64,000 nt of DNA from Sphingopyxis sp. MWB1 (GTDB taxonomy: Bacteria; Pseudomonadota; Alphaproteobacteria; Sphingomonadales; Sphingomonadaceae). A program made the translations under genes and the position numbers. The notes beneath the pieces are model-generated. The model searched no databases, was not told the origin of the DNA, and saw only the letters and a list, made by a program, of their open reading frames with translations. Positions 17,410-25,354 of this stretch are shown piece after piece (the first letter of the stretch is position 1; each line of letters opens with the position of its first letter). The DNA lies in NCBI RefSeq assembly GCF_000763945.1, contig NZ_JQFJ01000005.1, positions 186,001 to 250,000 on the forward strand, given 5' to 3'.

Positions 17410-18417
17410 TCAGGCCGAGGGCGCCGCCGCCCTATCGCCAACATCGCCCTTGCCCACCGTGCCCGATGCCATTTCGAGCATCCGGTCCAGGCTTTTCTTC
17501 GCGGCAAGGCGCAATTCCTCGTCCAGCTCGATACGCGGCTCAAGATCGCGCAGCGCCAGATAGAGTTTTTCCATCGTGTTGAGCGCCATATAGGGGCAGA
17601 TGTTGCAATTGCAGTTGCCGTCCGCCCCCGGCGCGCCGATGAAATTCTTTTCGGGAAGCGCCTTTTCCATCTGGTGGATGATGTGGGGCTCGGTTGCGAC
17701 GATCAGCGTGTCGCCTTCAAAGCTTTTGGCAAATTGCAAAATGCCGCTCGTCGATCCGACATAATCGGCGTGATCGACGATATAGGGCGGGCATTCGGGG
17801 TGCGCGGCGACGGGCGCATGGGGATGCTGCGCCTTCAGCTTTAAAAGCTCGGTCTCGCTGAAGGCTTCATGGACGATGCACACGCCCGGCCAGAGAAGCA
17901 TGTCGCGGCCGAATTTGCGGTTCATATAACCGCCAAGATGCCGGTCGGGACCAAAGATGATCTTCTGATCCTCGGGGATCTGGCTGATGATCGTCTCGGC
18001 GCTCGACGAGGTGACGATGATGTCAGAGAGCGCCTTCACCGCCGCCGAGCAGTTGATATAGGTGAGTGCGATATGGTCAGGATGCTGTTCCCGAAAGCGC
18101 TTGAACTGTTCGGGAGGGCAACTGTCCTCCAGGCTGCATCCGGCGTCGAGATCAGGCAGGACGACGATCTTCTCGGGCGACAATATCTTGGCCGTCTCGG
18201 CCATGAATTTCACCCCGCAAAAGGCAATGACATCGGCGTCAGTTTCGGCCGCCTTGCGCGACAGCTCCAGCGAATCGCCGACGAAGTCGGCCAGATCCTG
18301 AATCTCCGGCTTTTGATAATAATGCGCCAGAATGACCGCGTTACGCTCCTTGCGGAGGCGGTCGATTTCGGCGCGCAGATCGACGCCAGACAGATTTTCG
18401 CGGATTGGAGCAGTCAT
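17410..18417 (-). CDS. nadA: Quinolinate synthase
   Basis: A 335-residue [4Fe-4S] enzyme that condenses iminoaspartate with dihydroxyacetone phosphate to quinolinate in de novo NAD synthesis. Visible family motifs are VILAHYYQKPEIQDLADFVGDSLELSR (28-54), CGVKFMAETAKILSP, LPDLDAGCSLEDSCPP (cluster Cys94), the central GVCIVHEAF and the C-terminal cysteine group GNCNCNICPYMALNTMEKL. No nadB or nadC is adjacent. A Shine-Dalgarno-like AAGGAAGAG precedes the ATG on the minus strand. Length matches the NadA family (about 330-350). Confidence 0.95.
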   Translation of the reverse strand: MTAPIRENLSGVDLRAEIDRLRKERNAVILAHYYQKPEIQDLADFVGDSLELSRKAAETDADVIAFCGVKFMAETAKILSPEKIVVLPDLDAGCSLEDSCPPEQFKRFREQHPDHIALTYINCSAAVKALSDIIVTSSSAETIISQIPEDQKIIFGPDRHLGGYMNRKFGRDMLLWPGVCIVHEAFSETELLKLKAQHPHAPVAAHPECPPYIVDHADYVGSTSGILQFAKSFEGDTLIVATEPHIIHQMEKALPEKNFIGAPGADGNCNCNICPYMALNTMEKLYLALRDLEPRIELDEELRLAAKKSLDRMLEMASGTVGKGDVGDRAAAPSA

Positions 18418-18521
18418 GTCTCTTCCTTGTCGTGCAGGAGTTGCCCCCTCCTACACCCCGCCCGCGGCGGGAGCAATCGGGAGAGGGAGCGGATCGCCCC
18501 TGCCATTTTCACGCAAAGCTC

Positions 18522-19127
18522 TTAACGTTTCGCGAAACGCGCACGCACCGTCGCGTCAATCCCTGCGGCCTTGAGCGGCATGGCAAAGCTCTGTTCGATG
18601 GCATTTTCGGCCGCACCGCGCGCAAGCCGCATCGGGGTGTCGCCCTTCGCCTGCTTGATCAGTTCGGCTTTCGCCGCCTTGCGGTTCACGGCATCCAGCG
18701 TCGCTTCGGCGTCAGTCAGGCTGAGCAGGATTGTGCCATCGCGAAATTCGCTGATGGCTTCCATGTCGATCTCCGGCCCTGCCAGGCGTATCGGAGGCAG
18801 AGTTACGGTCAATTCCCGCTCTCCCGCATCCCATTCGACATCGGCGGGCTTCAGCCGTGCGAGATCTACTTCATATCGTACCGTCCCGGGCATGATCAGC
18901 GTTTTCTTGGCGCTCAACCCCAGCCGGCTCTGGGTCGATGTCACCACCGCGACATAGCGCGCGGTAAAGGGAACGAGAATATTCTGCTCCTGCAACCCCT
19001 GCAGGCTCGCCGCGACGACGGTTTCGGGCTCAAAGCCGCGCTGCCAATCGTCCCAAGCGCGCCAACCGAGGAAAAGGGCGAGGCCCAGGAGCGCCAGCAG
19101 CGCGACGCGAAAAAGCGAATTGTTCAT
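18522..19127 (-). CDS. DUF4230 family membrane-anchored protein
   Basis: A 201-residue protein with one N-terminal membrane anchor (residues 5-21: LFRVALLALLGLALFLG) and a DUF4230 domain behind it (from about 40: LQEQNILVPFTARYVAVVTS). The function of the family is unknown. I chose the ATG at 19127 because it overlaps the stop of the upstream MBL-fold gene by 4 nt (ATGA), indicating translational coupling; the ATG at 19142 lies inside that gene. The two genes probably form one transcript. Confidence 0.82.
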   Translation of the reverse strand: MNNSLFRVALLALLGLALFLGWRAWDDWQRGFEPETVVAASLQGLQEQNILVPFTARYVAVVTSTQSRLGLSAKKTLIMPGTVRYEVDLARLKPADVEWDAGERELTVTLPPIRLAGPEIDMEAISEFRDGTILLSLTDAEATLDAVNRKAAKAELIKQAKGDTPMRLARGAAENAIEQSFAMPLKAAGIDATVRARFAKR

Positions 19128-20044
19128 GCGACCAGCCTCCACACTTCATCCTCGCAAGCCACCCGGCCGCGCTGTTCGAGGTCAATGAGATGCGCGAGCA
19201 CCGAGCGCCCCGCGGCGCCGGTCAGCCGTGGGTCGAGCCCCTTGTACATTTGTTTCACCATGTCGGGGATGACGCGCGGCCCCTTTTCCAGTTCCCGCAA
19301 GATTTGCCGCTCGCGCTGCTTGCGGTGCCCCAGCATCCCGCGCACCAATTGGCGCGGCTTGGTCACGGCCGGGCCATGGGCGGGATAATAGATGCGGTCG
19401 GCGCGCTCATAGAGGCGCGACAGGCTGGCCATATAGGCGGCCATATCGCCATCGGGCGGACTGACGACGCTGGTCGACCAGGCCATGACATGATCGCCGG
19501 TGAACAGCGCCCCGCTTTCCTGCAGGGCATAACAAAGATGATTCGACGTATGGCCGGGGGTCGCCACCGCCTCCAGCGTCCAGCCGTCGCCGGCCACCTG
19601 TTCGCCGTCGGCCAGCACGCGGTCGGGCGCATAATCGCTGTCAAAGGCCGAATCGGCGCGGGGGCCATCGTCACTGAGTGCCAGCGGCGCACAGCCGATG
19701 ATCGGCGCTCCCGTCGCTTCCTTCAGCGGCGCGGCGGCGGGGCTATGGTCGCGGTGGGTGTGGGTGCACAATATTGCTGTGATTTTCTGCCCCTCGACCG
19801 CACGCAGGATCGCTTCGACATGGCCTGCGCCTTGCGCATCGGGCGGGTCGCCGATGCTCAGCCCCGATCCTGTGGGGCCGGGGTCGATCACCGCGACGTC
19901 GCGCCCCGCCCCGACAATCCATGTCTGGGTGCCGGTGAACGTATAGGGCGAGGGATTGGGCGCGAGCACGCGGCGGACCAGCGGCTCATGCTGTTCGCAG
20001 TCGCCGGCTTGGATCGTGTCGAGCCAGGGCTTTTTCTCACTCAT
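19124..20044 (-). CDS. MBL-fold metallohydrolase (LACTB2/RNase Z-like hydrolase family)
   Basis: A 306-residue metallo-beta-lactamase-fold hydrolase. Metal motif HTHRDHS (about residues 96-102) provides HxHxDH; a second His is in ATPGHTSNHLCY and the bridging Asp in ALFTGDHVMAW. The C-terminal winged-helix-like part (LVRGMLGHRKQRERQILREL and ...MYKGLDPRLTGAAGRSVLAHLIDLEQRGRV) is the domain typical of LACTB2-type proteins, which include single-strand endoribonucleases and thioesterases. It is translationally coupled to the DUF4230 gene. Substrate not determined. Confidence 0.88.
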   Translation of the reverse strand: MSEKKPWLDTIQAGDCEQHEPLVRRVLAPNPSPYTFTGTQTWIVGAGRDVAVIDPGPTGSGLSIGDPPDAQGAGHVEAILRAVEGQKITAILCTHTHRDHSPAAAPLKEATGAPIIGCAPLALSDDGPRADSAFDSDYAPDRVLADGEQVAGDGWTLEAVATPGHTSNHLCYALQESGALFTGDHVMAWSTSVVSPPDGDMAAYMASLSRLYERADRIYYPAHGPAVTKPRQLVRGMLGHRKQRERQILRELEKGPRVIPDMVKQMYKGLDPRLTGAAGRSVLAHLIDLEQRGRVACEDEVWRLVA

Positions 20045-20147
20045 GCTTTTGCATGTGGCATTGCGACCGGCAAAGAAAAAGGGTCAGCCCGCGCTTTCCG
20101 GCCCTTTTCTCTTTTAAAACCCTCATCGCGCGACGCGCGCCCAGTTT

Positions 20148-20243
20148 GGGGAGGACCGAAGCCATCTTCCATCAAACCCCTGGGGGCGCCCCTTTCGCTC
20201 CCCTAAGGGTCTGGCGCGCTGGCGAAGTGGCTTCGGCCTCCCC
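20148..20243. repeat. Large inverted-repeat element 3' of the blaR1-like gene
   Basis: Left arm GGGGAGG-A-CCGAAGCCA (20148-20164) is complementary to right arm TGGCTTCGGCCTCCCC (20228-20243) apart from one bulged A; the loop of about 63 nt contains further G/C runs. This is typical of a REP/MITE-like intergenic repeat. It lies between the MBL gene start and the blaR1-like stop and may also stop transcription. Confidence 0.6.
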
Positions 20244-20251
20244 AGCCTCCT

Positions 20252-22081
20252 TCAATGCGTTTCGCGCTCCGCCTCGGCAATGGCGCGGTCTAGCTCAGCG
20301 ACGGCCCGTTGTATATCTGCCTGAATTTCGGCGCGCATTTCGTGCGACAGGCCATGGGCCAAAATCTGGCCCTTTTGCCGCGCAAGCTGGTCGCGTGTTT
20401 CGCGCAGCGCGGCAACGGTGATCGTACGCACACCGGGGCCGCACTTCACCTTATGCACCCGCCGATCCTTGCCCGTTTCCGACTGTTTCTGGCGAAGCGT
20501 GATTTCGCCCTCCTTGCTGCATCCGCTAACCACCATCGCGCTGCGCGACAGGCCCTCCAACGCCGCAGGAGGGACCGGCGGGGCTTCGGGAACCGGCGGC
20601 ACGGGCGGCACCGGCGGGCTGGGAACATGAACGGCGGGAAGATGCGCCATGCGGACATAGGCGCGATATTTGCTTCTCGCCTCCAGGCCATCGGCCACCT
20701 TCTCTGCCTTGGCCGCCGTCAGCCCCTTTTCACGCAACGCCGCGATCATCTCCTGCCGCGACGCCCCTTCGGACACGTCAAGGTTCAGGACCTTATGCGG
20801 CGCCACGCCCGCCCTCTCCGCTGCCCTCGCGGCCTTGACTGCGGCCAGTGCTGCCACCCGGCTCTGTTCGCCCGCGGCTCGCACGGCATCGAACCCCGCC
20901 TCGCGTAGCTTTTCACCGGCCGCGCGGGCGGTTTCAGCGGTGGCAAGGGCTGCGGCCATGTCCGGCGCCGTCATTTCGGCCGACAGCGCCTCCATCTCCG
21001 CCGCCAGGGGTTCCACACTGCTTGCGGCTTCGGCGGTCGCTTGCCATTCGCTGGCACGTCCGTCCGCTGCAATTGCGCCCGAAGGGGTCAGCGTCGCGGT
21101 CGTCGCCAGCGCCGTCAGCGCCACCCCGCCCAATAGGACACGCCCGATCAGCCCACGCCGGGGCGAAATCTCATCCTCCATCAACATGCTCAGCCGCTCC
21201 TGCAAATTATCGTTCATCGCCATCGGCGCTGCCAGCGACAGCCGCGCCCCGGTCGCGGCCTTGGCAATGGCGGTGGCATATTGAACCGTCCGTTCGCGCC
21301 GCTCGGCGAGCCCGTCGGCCACCGGCCCTTCCATCCCCAGCACACGCGCATCGCACGCCGCTTCCTGATCGAAGCGAAAGGCGCGGATCGCCCGCCAGGC
21401 AAAGGGATTGAACCATTGGGTGGCCAGCACGACCAACGCGGCGGCATTGGCCCACAGGTCGCCGTGGCGATGATGCGCCAGCTCATGATCGATGGCGAGC
21501 GCGCGTTCAGCGGCAGCATAGCGGCCAAAGAAATTCTGCGGCACGACCACATGTCGCTGAATCAGGCCAAAGGCGACCGGGCCATCGACCGCATCGCTCA
21601 TCGCCAGCCGCACCGATCCGATCGGCTCCAGCTCGACGGCTTCGCGCAGCACGGTCTCACGAAAGCGCATATGCGCGCGGACCGCCGCGAACAGCACCGC
21701 CGCCGCGCCGACCAGCCAGGCGCCGAACAGCATCGGCATCAGCGCGGGCATCAGTTCGGCAAGCGGCATCAGCGGCTCGGCGACCAGAGACGCGGGCGCC
21801 GAGGCGGCAAAGGCGCTGCCATCGGTGGGAATATCCGCCTTCATCGCCGCCCAGTCGGCAGCGGCCAGTTCCTCCGCGATGGGGGAGAGCTCCACCACCG
21901 GCGGCGCCAGCGGCAACGGTGGCAGGATCAGGCGCAGCAAGGGCACCAGCCACAGTGCATAGGCGAGCCGCGCACCGAACAGGCGGGTAAAGGGTTTGCG
22001 GATCAGTAAAATGGCGATGAGGATAAGACCTGTGCTGATCAGCGTGTCGCCCCACGCCTCCAAGGCCAGGGCGGCACTCAT
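20252..22081 (-). CDS. blaR1: M56-family (BlaR1-like) membrane metallopeptidase sensor
   Basis: A 609-residue integral-membrane antirepressor protease. Membrane segments are at about 12-28, 38-56 and 115-134; the zinc motif HELAH (199-203) is inside the conserved AIDHELAHHRHGDLWANAAALVVLATQWFNPFAWRA. It cleaves a BlaI-type repressor in response to a signal. Unlike true BlaR1 or MecR1 the C-terminal half has no penicillin-binding domain: it is Ala-rich helical, with a Pro-rich stretch (VPSPPVPPVPPVPEAPPVPP) and a predicted coiled region. The ligand is therefore unlikely to be bound as in classical BlaR1. Its start overlaps the blaI-like stop by 4 nt. Confidence 0.85.
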   Translation of the reverse strand: MSAALALEAWGDTLISTGLILIAILLIRKPFTRLFGARLAYALWLVPLLRLILPPLPLAPPVVELSPIAEELAAADWAAMKADIPTDGSAFAASAPASLVAEPLMPLAELMPALMPMLFGAWLVGAAAVLFAAVRAHMRFRETVLREAVELEPIGSVRLAMSDAVDGPVAFGLIQRHVVVPQNFFGRYAAAERALAIDHELAHHRHGDLWANAAALVVLATQWFNPFAWRAIRAFRFDQEAACDARVLGMEGPVADGLAERRERTVQYATAIAKAATGARLSLAAPMAMNDNLQERLSMLMEDEISPRRGLIGRVLLGGVALTALATTATLTPSGAIAADGRASEWQATAEAASSVEPLAAEMEALSAEMTAPDMAAALATAETARAAGEKLREAGFDAVRAAGEQSRVAALAAVKAARAAERAGVAPHKVLNLDVSEGASRQEMIAALREKGLTAAKAEKVADGLEARSKYRAYVRMAHLPAVHVPSPPVPPVPPVPEAPPVPPAALEGLSRSAMVVSGCSKEGEITLRQKQSETGKDRRVHKVKCGPGVRTITVAALRETRDQLARQKGQILAHGLSHEMRAEIQADIQRAVAELDRAIAEAERETH

Positions 22082-22446
22082 GCTTTCAGCTTCCGCAACA
22101 GCGCTTCAATCTCGGCGATGTCTGCATCCGACAAGGCCTCGCGCTCAGCCAGATGCGCGATCAGCGGGCTCACCCGCCCCCCGAACAACCGGTCGACAAA
22201 ACGTTTCGATTCTTCGCCCATCGCCGCCGCACGGTCGATGGCGGGGCGATAAATATAACGCCGCCCGTCGGCCTCGGCCGTCACCGCGCCTTTTTGCACC
22301 AGACGGGACAGCAGGGTTTTCACCGTCGCCTGCGTCCAGCCATTGGCGGCGCCGACTCGCTGCGTCAGTTCCGCCGCCGTCTGCGGGGCTTCATCCCACA
22401 GCGCATTCAGCACCTGCATTTCCGATTCACTTGCACGTTCCGCCAC
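22078..22446 (-). CDS. blaI: BlaI/MecI/CopY-family repressor
   Basis: A 122-residue winged-helix repressor. The DNA-binding half has SESEMQVLNALWDEAPQTAAELTQRV and WTQATVKTLLSRLVQKGAVTAEADGRRYIYRP, typical of the family; the C-terminal helices dimerise. It would be cut by the co-encoded M56 protease, which begins in the last codons of this gene (ATGA overlap). A matching TACA-N2-TGTA operator lies 56 nt upstream, so the pair is probably autoregulated. Confidence 0.92.
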   Translation of the reverse strand: MAERASESEMQVLNALWDEAPQTAAELTQRVGAANGWTQATVKTLLSRLVQKGAVTAEADGRRYIYRPAIDRAAAMGEESKRFVDRLFGGRVSPLIAHLAEREALSDADIAEIEALLRKLKA

Positions 22447-22824
22447 GGATATTCCTCCCCAGGTTTACCGTTCAACGCCTCTGATCGTCTCTCAACTGCA
22501 CGACTACAGATGTAGTCATAACCGTGAACCACAGATGAATGAAGGGAAAAAGCGCAAATTATGTCGGCTTTTTTTACAAGCCCCGTCGGCGGTAAGAATT
22601 GGCTAACCATCGTGCGGCATGGAAAAGCAGCGTTGGTGTGATTTGGCACGCGCCTTGTATAGCTTTGTACATGGCGTTGATTTCGATCATCGCATGGCGC
22701 GGCGTCGGTCTGGTCCCTGGCGTGGCGTTTTTATCGAAGTCTTTCACTTACCCTTGCCAGACGGGGGGCGAGCGGCCCCAAGGCCCCGCCCCCCGGATGG
22801 AAACGCCCCCCGATGGCCAGCAGG
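22447..22824. other. Intergenic region between blaI and the PfpI-like gene
   Basis: This 378-bp gap holds the BlaI operator at its left end and a GC hairpin (GGGGGGC 22763-22769 with GCCCCCC 22788-22794) that may terminate the PfpI-like gene. I see no coding sequence with plausible composition or start. Confidence 0.5.
22502..22517 (-). promoter_or_regulatory. BlaI-type operator
   Basis: GACTACA-GA-TGTAGTC is a perfect dyad containing TACA-N2-TGTA, the core recognised by BlaI/MecI repressors. It lies 56 nt upstream of the repressor start codon, where the promoter should be. Confidence 0.78.
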
Positions 22825-23406
22825 TTATTGGGCGGCCGCCCCGTGCTCTGCGGCCATAAGGGCGCAAAACTGTTCAATCTGTTCTTCCGGCAAGCCCACC
22901 GATGCAAAGATAGCCGCCGTGAAGCTTATCGGCGCGGTGCCGGGTGCGGTGATCAGGCGCTGGTCCGTTACGGCCCCCGCGCTCTCAACATAATAGTCGG
23001 CGCCTTGATAATCAGGCGCATGATCAACCAGAAAGGTGCGCTCATTGGAAGTATGGCGCACAGCGTTCAGCAGTCTGCAATGGGCAAGGGCAAGCGTTCC
23101 GCCGCAAATTCCCGCTATCACCGTGCCGTCATTGTACAAGGGCGGCAACAAGGCTGAAAGATCGGGCGCATTCGCACTGGCCCAGATCGTCCCGCCGACG
23201 ACAACAACAGCATCGGGCTGCCAAAGTCGCAAATCCTCAAGGTTGTTCGCCAGCGAAACCGTTAACCCGCCCTGGGATATAACCTCTCCCGCCGCGACAC
23301 CGAAAAATTGTACATCCAGGCCATAAAATGGAGCGCCTGTGCCTGCGATGAAAGCATATTCCCAATCTGCGAAGCCGGCAGTCAGTAAAATCGCTATTTT
23401 CCCCAT
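22825..23406 (-). CDS. DJ-1/PfpI family protein (type 1 glutamine amidotransferase-like)
   Basis: A 193-residue protein of the DJ-1/PfpI superfamily. Glu16 in FADWEYAF and the nucleophile-elbow Cys101 in VIAGICGGTLALA are in the expected places, after VVVVGG at 67-72. A histidine does not follow the cysteine directly as in PfpI proteases (ICGG rather than CHG), so protease activity is doubtful; this variant is usual in YdeA/YoaZ-type members. Cellular role unknown, possibly a stress or glyoxalase-type function. It is a single-gene unit. Confidence 0.85.
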   Translation of the reverse strand: MGKIAILLTAGFADWEYAFIAGTGAPFYGLDVQFFGVAAGEVISQGGLTVSLANNLEDLRLWQPDAVVVVGGTIWASANAPDLSALLPPLYNDGTVIAGICGGTLALAHCRLLNAVRHTSNERTFLVDHAPDYQGADYYVESAGAVTDQRLITAPGTAPISFTAAIFASVGLPEEQIEQFCALMAAEHGAAAQ

Positions 23407-23525
23407 GATGGCCTTCCTTTTTCCTGTTGCTACCCAGCCTAGTCCGATCCCCTCGCATCCCCAACAGCTTCCGTAGCTCTGCCGCCCTTCCCCAATAAAA
23501 GTATCCTCGCGCCTGCGCCTGGCTT

Positions 23526-24281
23526 ATGTCTCCGTCCATGCGCCTCGCCATCCTGTCCGATATTCATGGCAATATTGCCGCGCTCGATGCTGTGCTTGCC
23601 GATGTGGCGGCGCGCGGGGTTGATGCAATCGTCAATCTGGGCGACATTCTCTCTGGCCCGCTGTTTCCGGTGGAAACCGCCGACCGGCTGATGGCGCTCG
23701 ACCTGCCGACGATCCGCGGCAATCATGAACGGCAGCTTTTGGAGGATGCGCCGGACCGCATGGGCGCGTCGGACCTTTTCGCGGCGGAGCGGCTGCGGCC
23801 CGATCAAAAGGCATGGATCGCCGCGCTGCCCGCGACGCGACGCGTCGCGCACGATGTGCTGATGGTGCATGGCACGCCGGAAAACGACCTTGCGCCTTTT
23901 CTGGAAAGCATCACGCCGCAAGGGATGCGCCCGGCCACGGCGGAGGAAGTCGCCGCGCGCGCCAGTGTGGAGAGCGCGAAGGCCGCGCGGATGATCCTGT
24001 GCGGTCACACCCATTTGCCGCGCATGGCTCGGCTGGCGGACGGGCGGCTGGTCGTCAATCCGGGCAGCGTCGGCCTGCCCGCCTATGCCGAAGATCAGCC
24101 TTTTCCGCACCGCGCGGAAACAGGCTCGCCCCACGCGCGCTATGCCATTGCCGAGGGCAAGGATGGCGAATGGGCAGCAGAGCCACTTTCGGTCCGCTAT
24201 GATTGGGAGGGGGCGGCGCGCGCCGCCGAAGCGCAGGGCCGCGCCGATTGGGCGCGCGCGCTTCGTACCGGCTATGCCTGA
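23526..24281 (+). CDS. Calcineurin-like metallophosphoesterase (YfcE/MJ0936-like)
   Basis: A 251-residue two-metal phosphodiesterase. Motifs are ILSDIHGN (DxH), VNLGDILSGP (GD), IRGNHE (GNHE), MVHGTP and CGHTHLPRMARLADGRLVVNPGSVGLP, all in the order usual for the small phosphodiesterase group. The start may instead be ATG 23538 (MRLAILSD...), which removes four residues before the first strand; no strong Shine-Dalgarno decides between them. It is divergent from the DJ-1 gene. Confidence 0.88.
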   Translation: MSPSMRLAILSDIHGNIAALDAVLADVAARGVDAIVNLGDILSGPLFPVETADRLMALDLPTIRGNHERQLLEDAPDRMGASDLFAAERLRPDQKAWIAALPATRRVAHDVLMVHGTPENDLAPFLESITPQGMRPATAEEVAARASVESAKAARMILCGHTHLPRMARLADGRLVVNPGSVGLPAYAEDQPFPHRAETGSPHARYAIAEGKDGEWAAEPLSVRYDWEGAARAAEAQGRADWARALRTGYA

Positions 24282-24296
24282 CCGCGCGCCTTTAAA

Positions 24297-24629
24297 TTAT
24301 CCTGCGCTGGCGGGCAGGCCTTCGACCATCTTATGCAATTCGCCGGCTTCATACATTTCCATCAAAATGTCGCTGCCGCCGACAAATTCGCCCTTTACAT
24401 AAAGCTGGGGGATGGTCGGCCAGTCAGAAAATTCCTTGATCCCCTGGCGAATTTCCATGTCCTGCAGCACATCGACGCTTTCATAAGCGACGCCGATCCG
24501 CTCGAGGATCGCGACCGCGCGCGATGAAAATCCACATTGCGGGAACAGGGGCGTGCCCTTCATGAACAAAAGCACGTTATTCTGTTCGACCAGCTCTTTG
24601 ATGCGGGCCTGGGTGGCGGGATCGGTCAT
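24297..24629 (-). CDS. grxD: Monothiol glutaredoxin Grx4 type
   Basis: A 110-residue CGFS glutaredoxin. MKGTPLFPQCGFSSRAVAIL (about residues 23-42) carries the CGFS active site, and WPTIPQLYVKGEFVGGSDI is the glutathione-binding TVP-like part. It coordinates a [2Fe-2S] cluster with BolA proteins and transfers Fe-S clusters. The next gene upstream on the same strand encodes a BolA protein, its usual partner, 52 bp away. Length fits the family. Confidence 0.95.
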   Translation of the reverse strand: MTDPATQARIKELVEQNNVLLFMKGTPLFPQCGFSSRAVAILERIGVAYESVDVLQDMEIRQGIKEFSDWPTIPQLYVKGEFVGGSDILMEMYEAGELHKMVEGLPASAG

Positions 24630-24681
24630 GTCAGTCTCCGGTGCGGGCCTTCCCGCATGATCTAAGGTGAATGTCTCTTCC

Positions 24682-24915
24682 CTATGAAGGGATGGCGGTG
24701 GTCAATTGCAAGGCGTGAAGTTCACCGCCCATGCGCCCGCCCAATGCGGCATAGACCGCCTTGTGCTGCGCGACGCGGCTCATCCCGCGAAAGCTCTCGC
24801 ATTCGACATGCGCCGCATAATGATCGCCATCGCCTGCCAGATCGGTGATCGTCACCGTGGCATCAGGGAAAGCGGCAAGGATCATCGCCTTCAGATCGGA
24901 TTCCTGCATTGCCAT
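24682..24915 (-). CDS. BolA family protein (IbaG/YrbA-like)
   Basis: A 77-residue single-domain BolA protein. The family core GDGDHYAAHVECESFRGMSRVAQHKAVYAALGGRMGGELHALQL holds the conserved His in HYAAHV and the R.AQHK.VY stretch. It would bind the adjacent Grx4 to form a [2Fe-2S] heterodimer. The start MAMQESDL could be the first or third codon. It follows the DUF1476 gene by 13 bp on the same strand, so DUF1476, bolA and grxD are probably one transcript. Confidence 0.92.
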   Translation of the reverse strand: MAMQESDLKAMILAAFPDATVTITDLAGDGDHYAAHVECESFRGMSRVAQHKAVYAALGGRMGGELHALQLTTAIPS

Positions 24916-24928
24916 GACCGGCGCCCTG

Positions 24929-25258
24929 TCAGTCCGTCTGCGTTTCGATGAACTGACGGCGCGCTTCGACCGTCTTTTCGTTCAGCATCGCGCGGATTTC
25001 GGCGTCGCTGATCTCGACCTTCGCCGCGGTCAGATCGCCGACCAGCTTGCGGATCACATCCTCATCGCCCGCTTCTTCGAAATCGGCCTGCACCACCGCC
25101 TTGGCATAGGCGTCGGTTTCTTCCGGCGTCAGCCCCATGCGCTCGGCTGCCCATTCGCCGAGCAGGCGGTTGCGGCGGGCGGTGATGCGAAACAGCATAT
25201 CCTGGTCGCGTGCGAATTTCGCCTCAAAGGCCCGTTCACGATCTTCAAAAGCGTTCAT
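24929..25258 (-). CDS. DUF1476 protein, ATP synthase zeta-inhibitor-like
   Basis: A 109-residue helical protein of the DUF1476 family, whose Paracoccus member (zeta subunit) inhibits F1Fo-ATPase. Visible are MNAFEDRERAFEAKFARDQD at the N terminus, then RNRLLGEWAAERMGL and AYAKAVVQADFEEAGDEDVIRKLVGDL, characteristic of the family. I chose ATG 25258 because the conserved N terminus begins there; the upstream extension to 25507 is low-complexity and overlaps cysS on the opposite strand. The inhibitory role here is by homology only. Confidence 0.9.
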   Translation of the reverse strand: MNAFEDRERAFEAKFARDQDMLFRITARRNRLLGEWAAERMGLTPEETDAYAKAVVQADFEEAGDEDVIRKLVGDLTAAKVEISDAEIRAMLNEKTVEARRQFIETQTD

Positions 25259-25354
25259 CTTGTCCTCGCCGGAATGTGGTTCCCCATCCAGATAGGTGGC
25301 GGCGCGGGCAGGCGCAAGCGGCGTTTCGGTTGACGGCGCGCCCCGCGGCAAGGC

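Noticed and set aside
22644..22658. Sigma-54-like TGGCAC-N5-TTGT on the plus strand
   Set aside because: The essential GC doublet at -12 is GT, and no plus-strand gene follows for about 870 bp.
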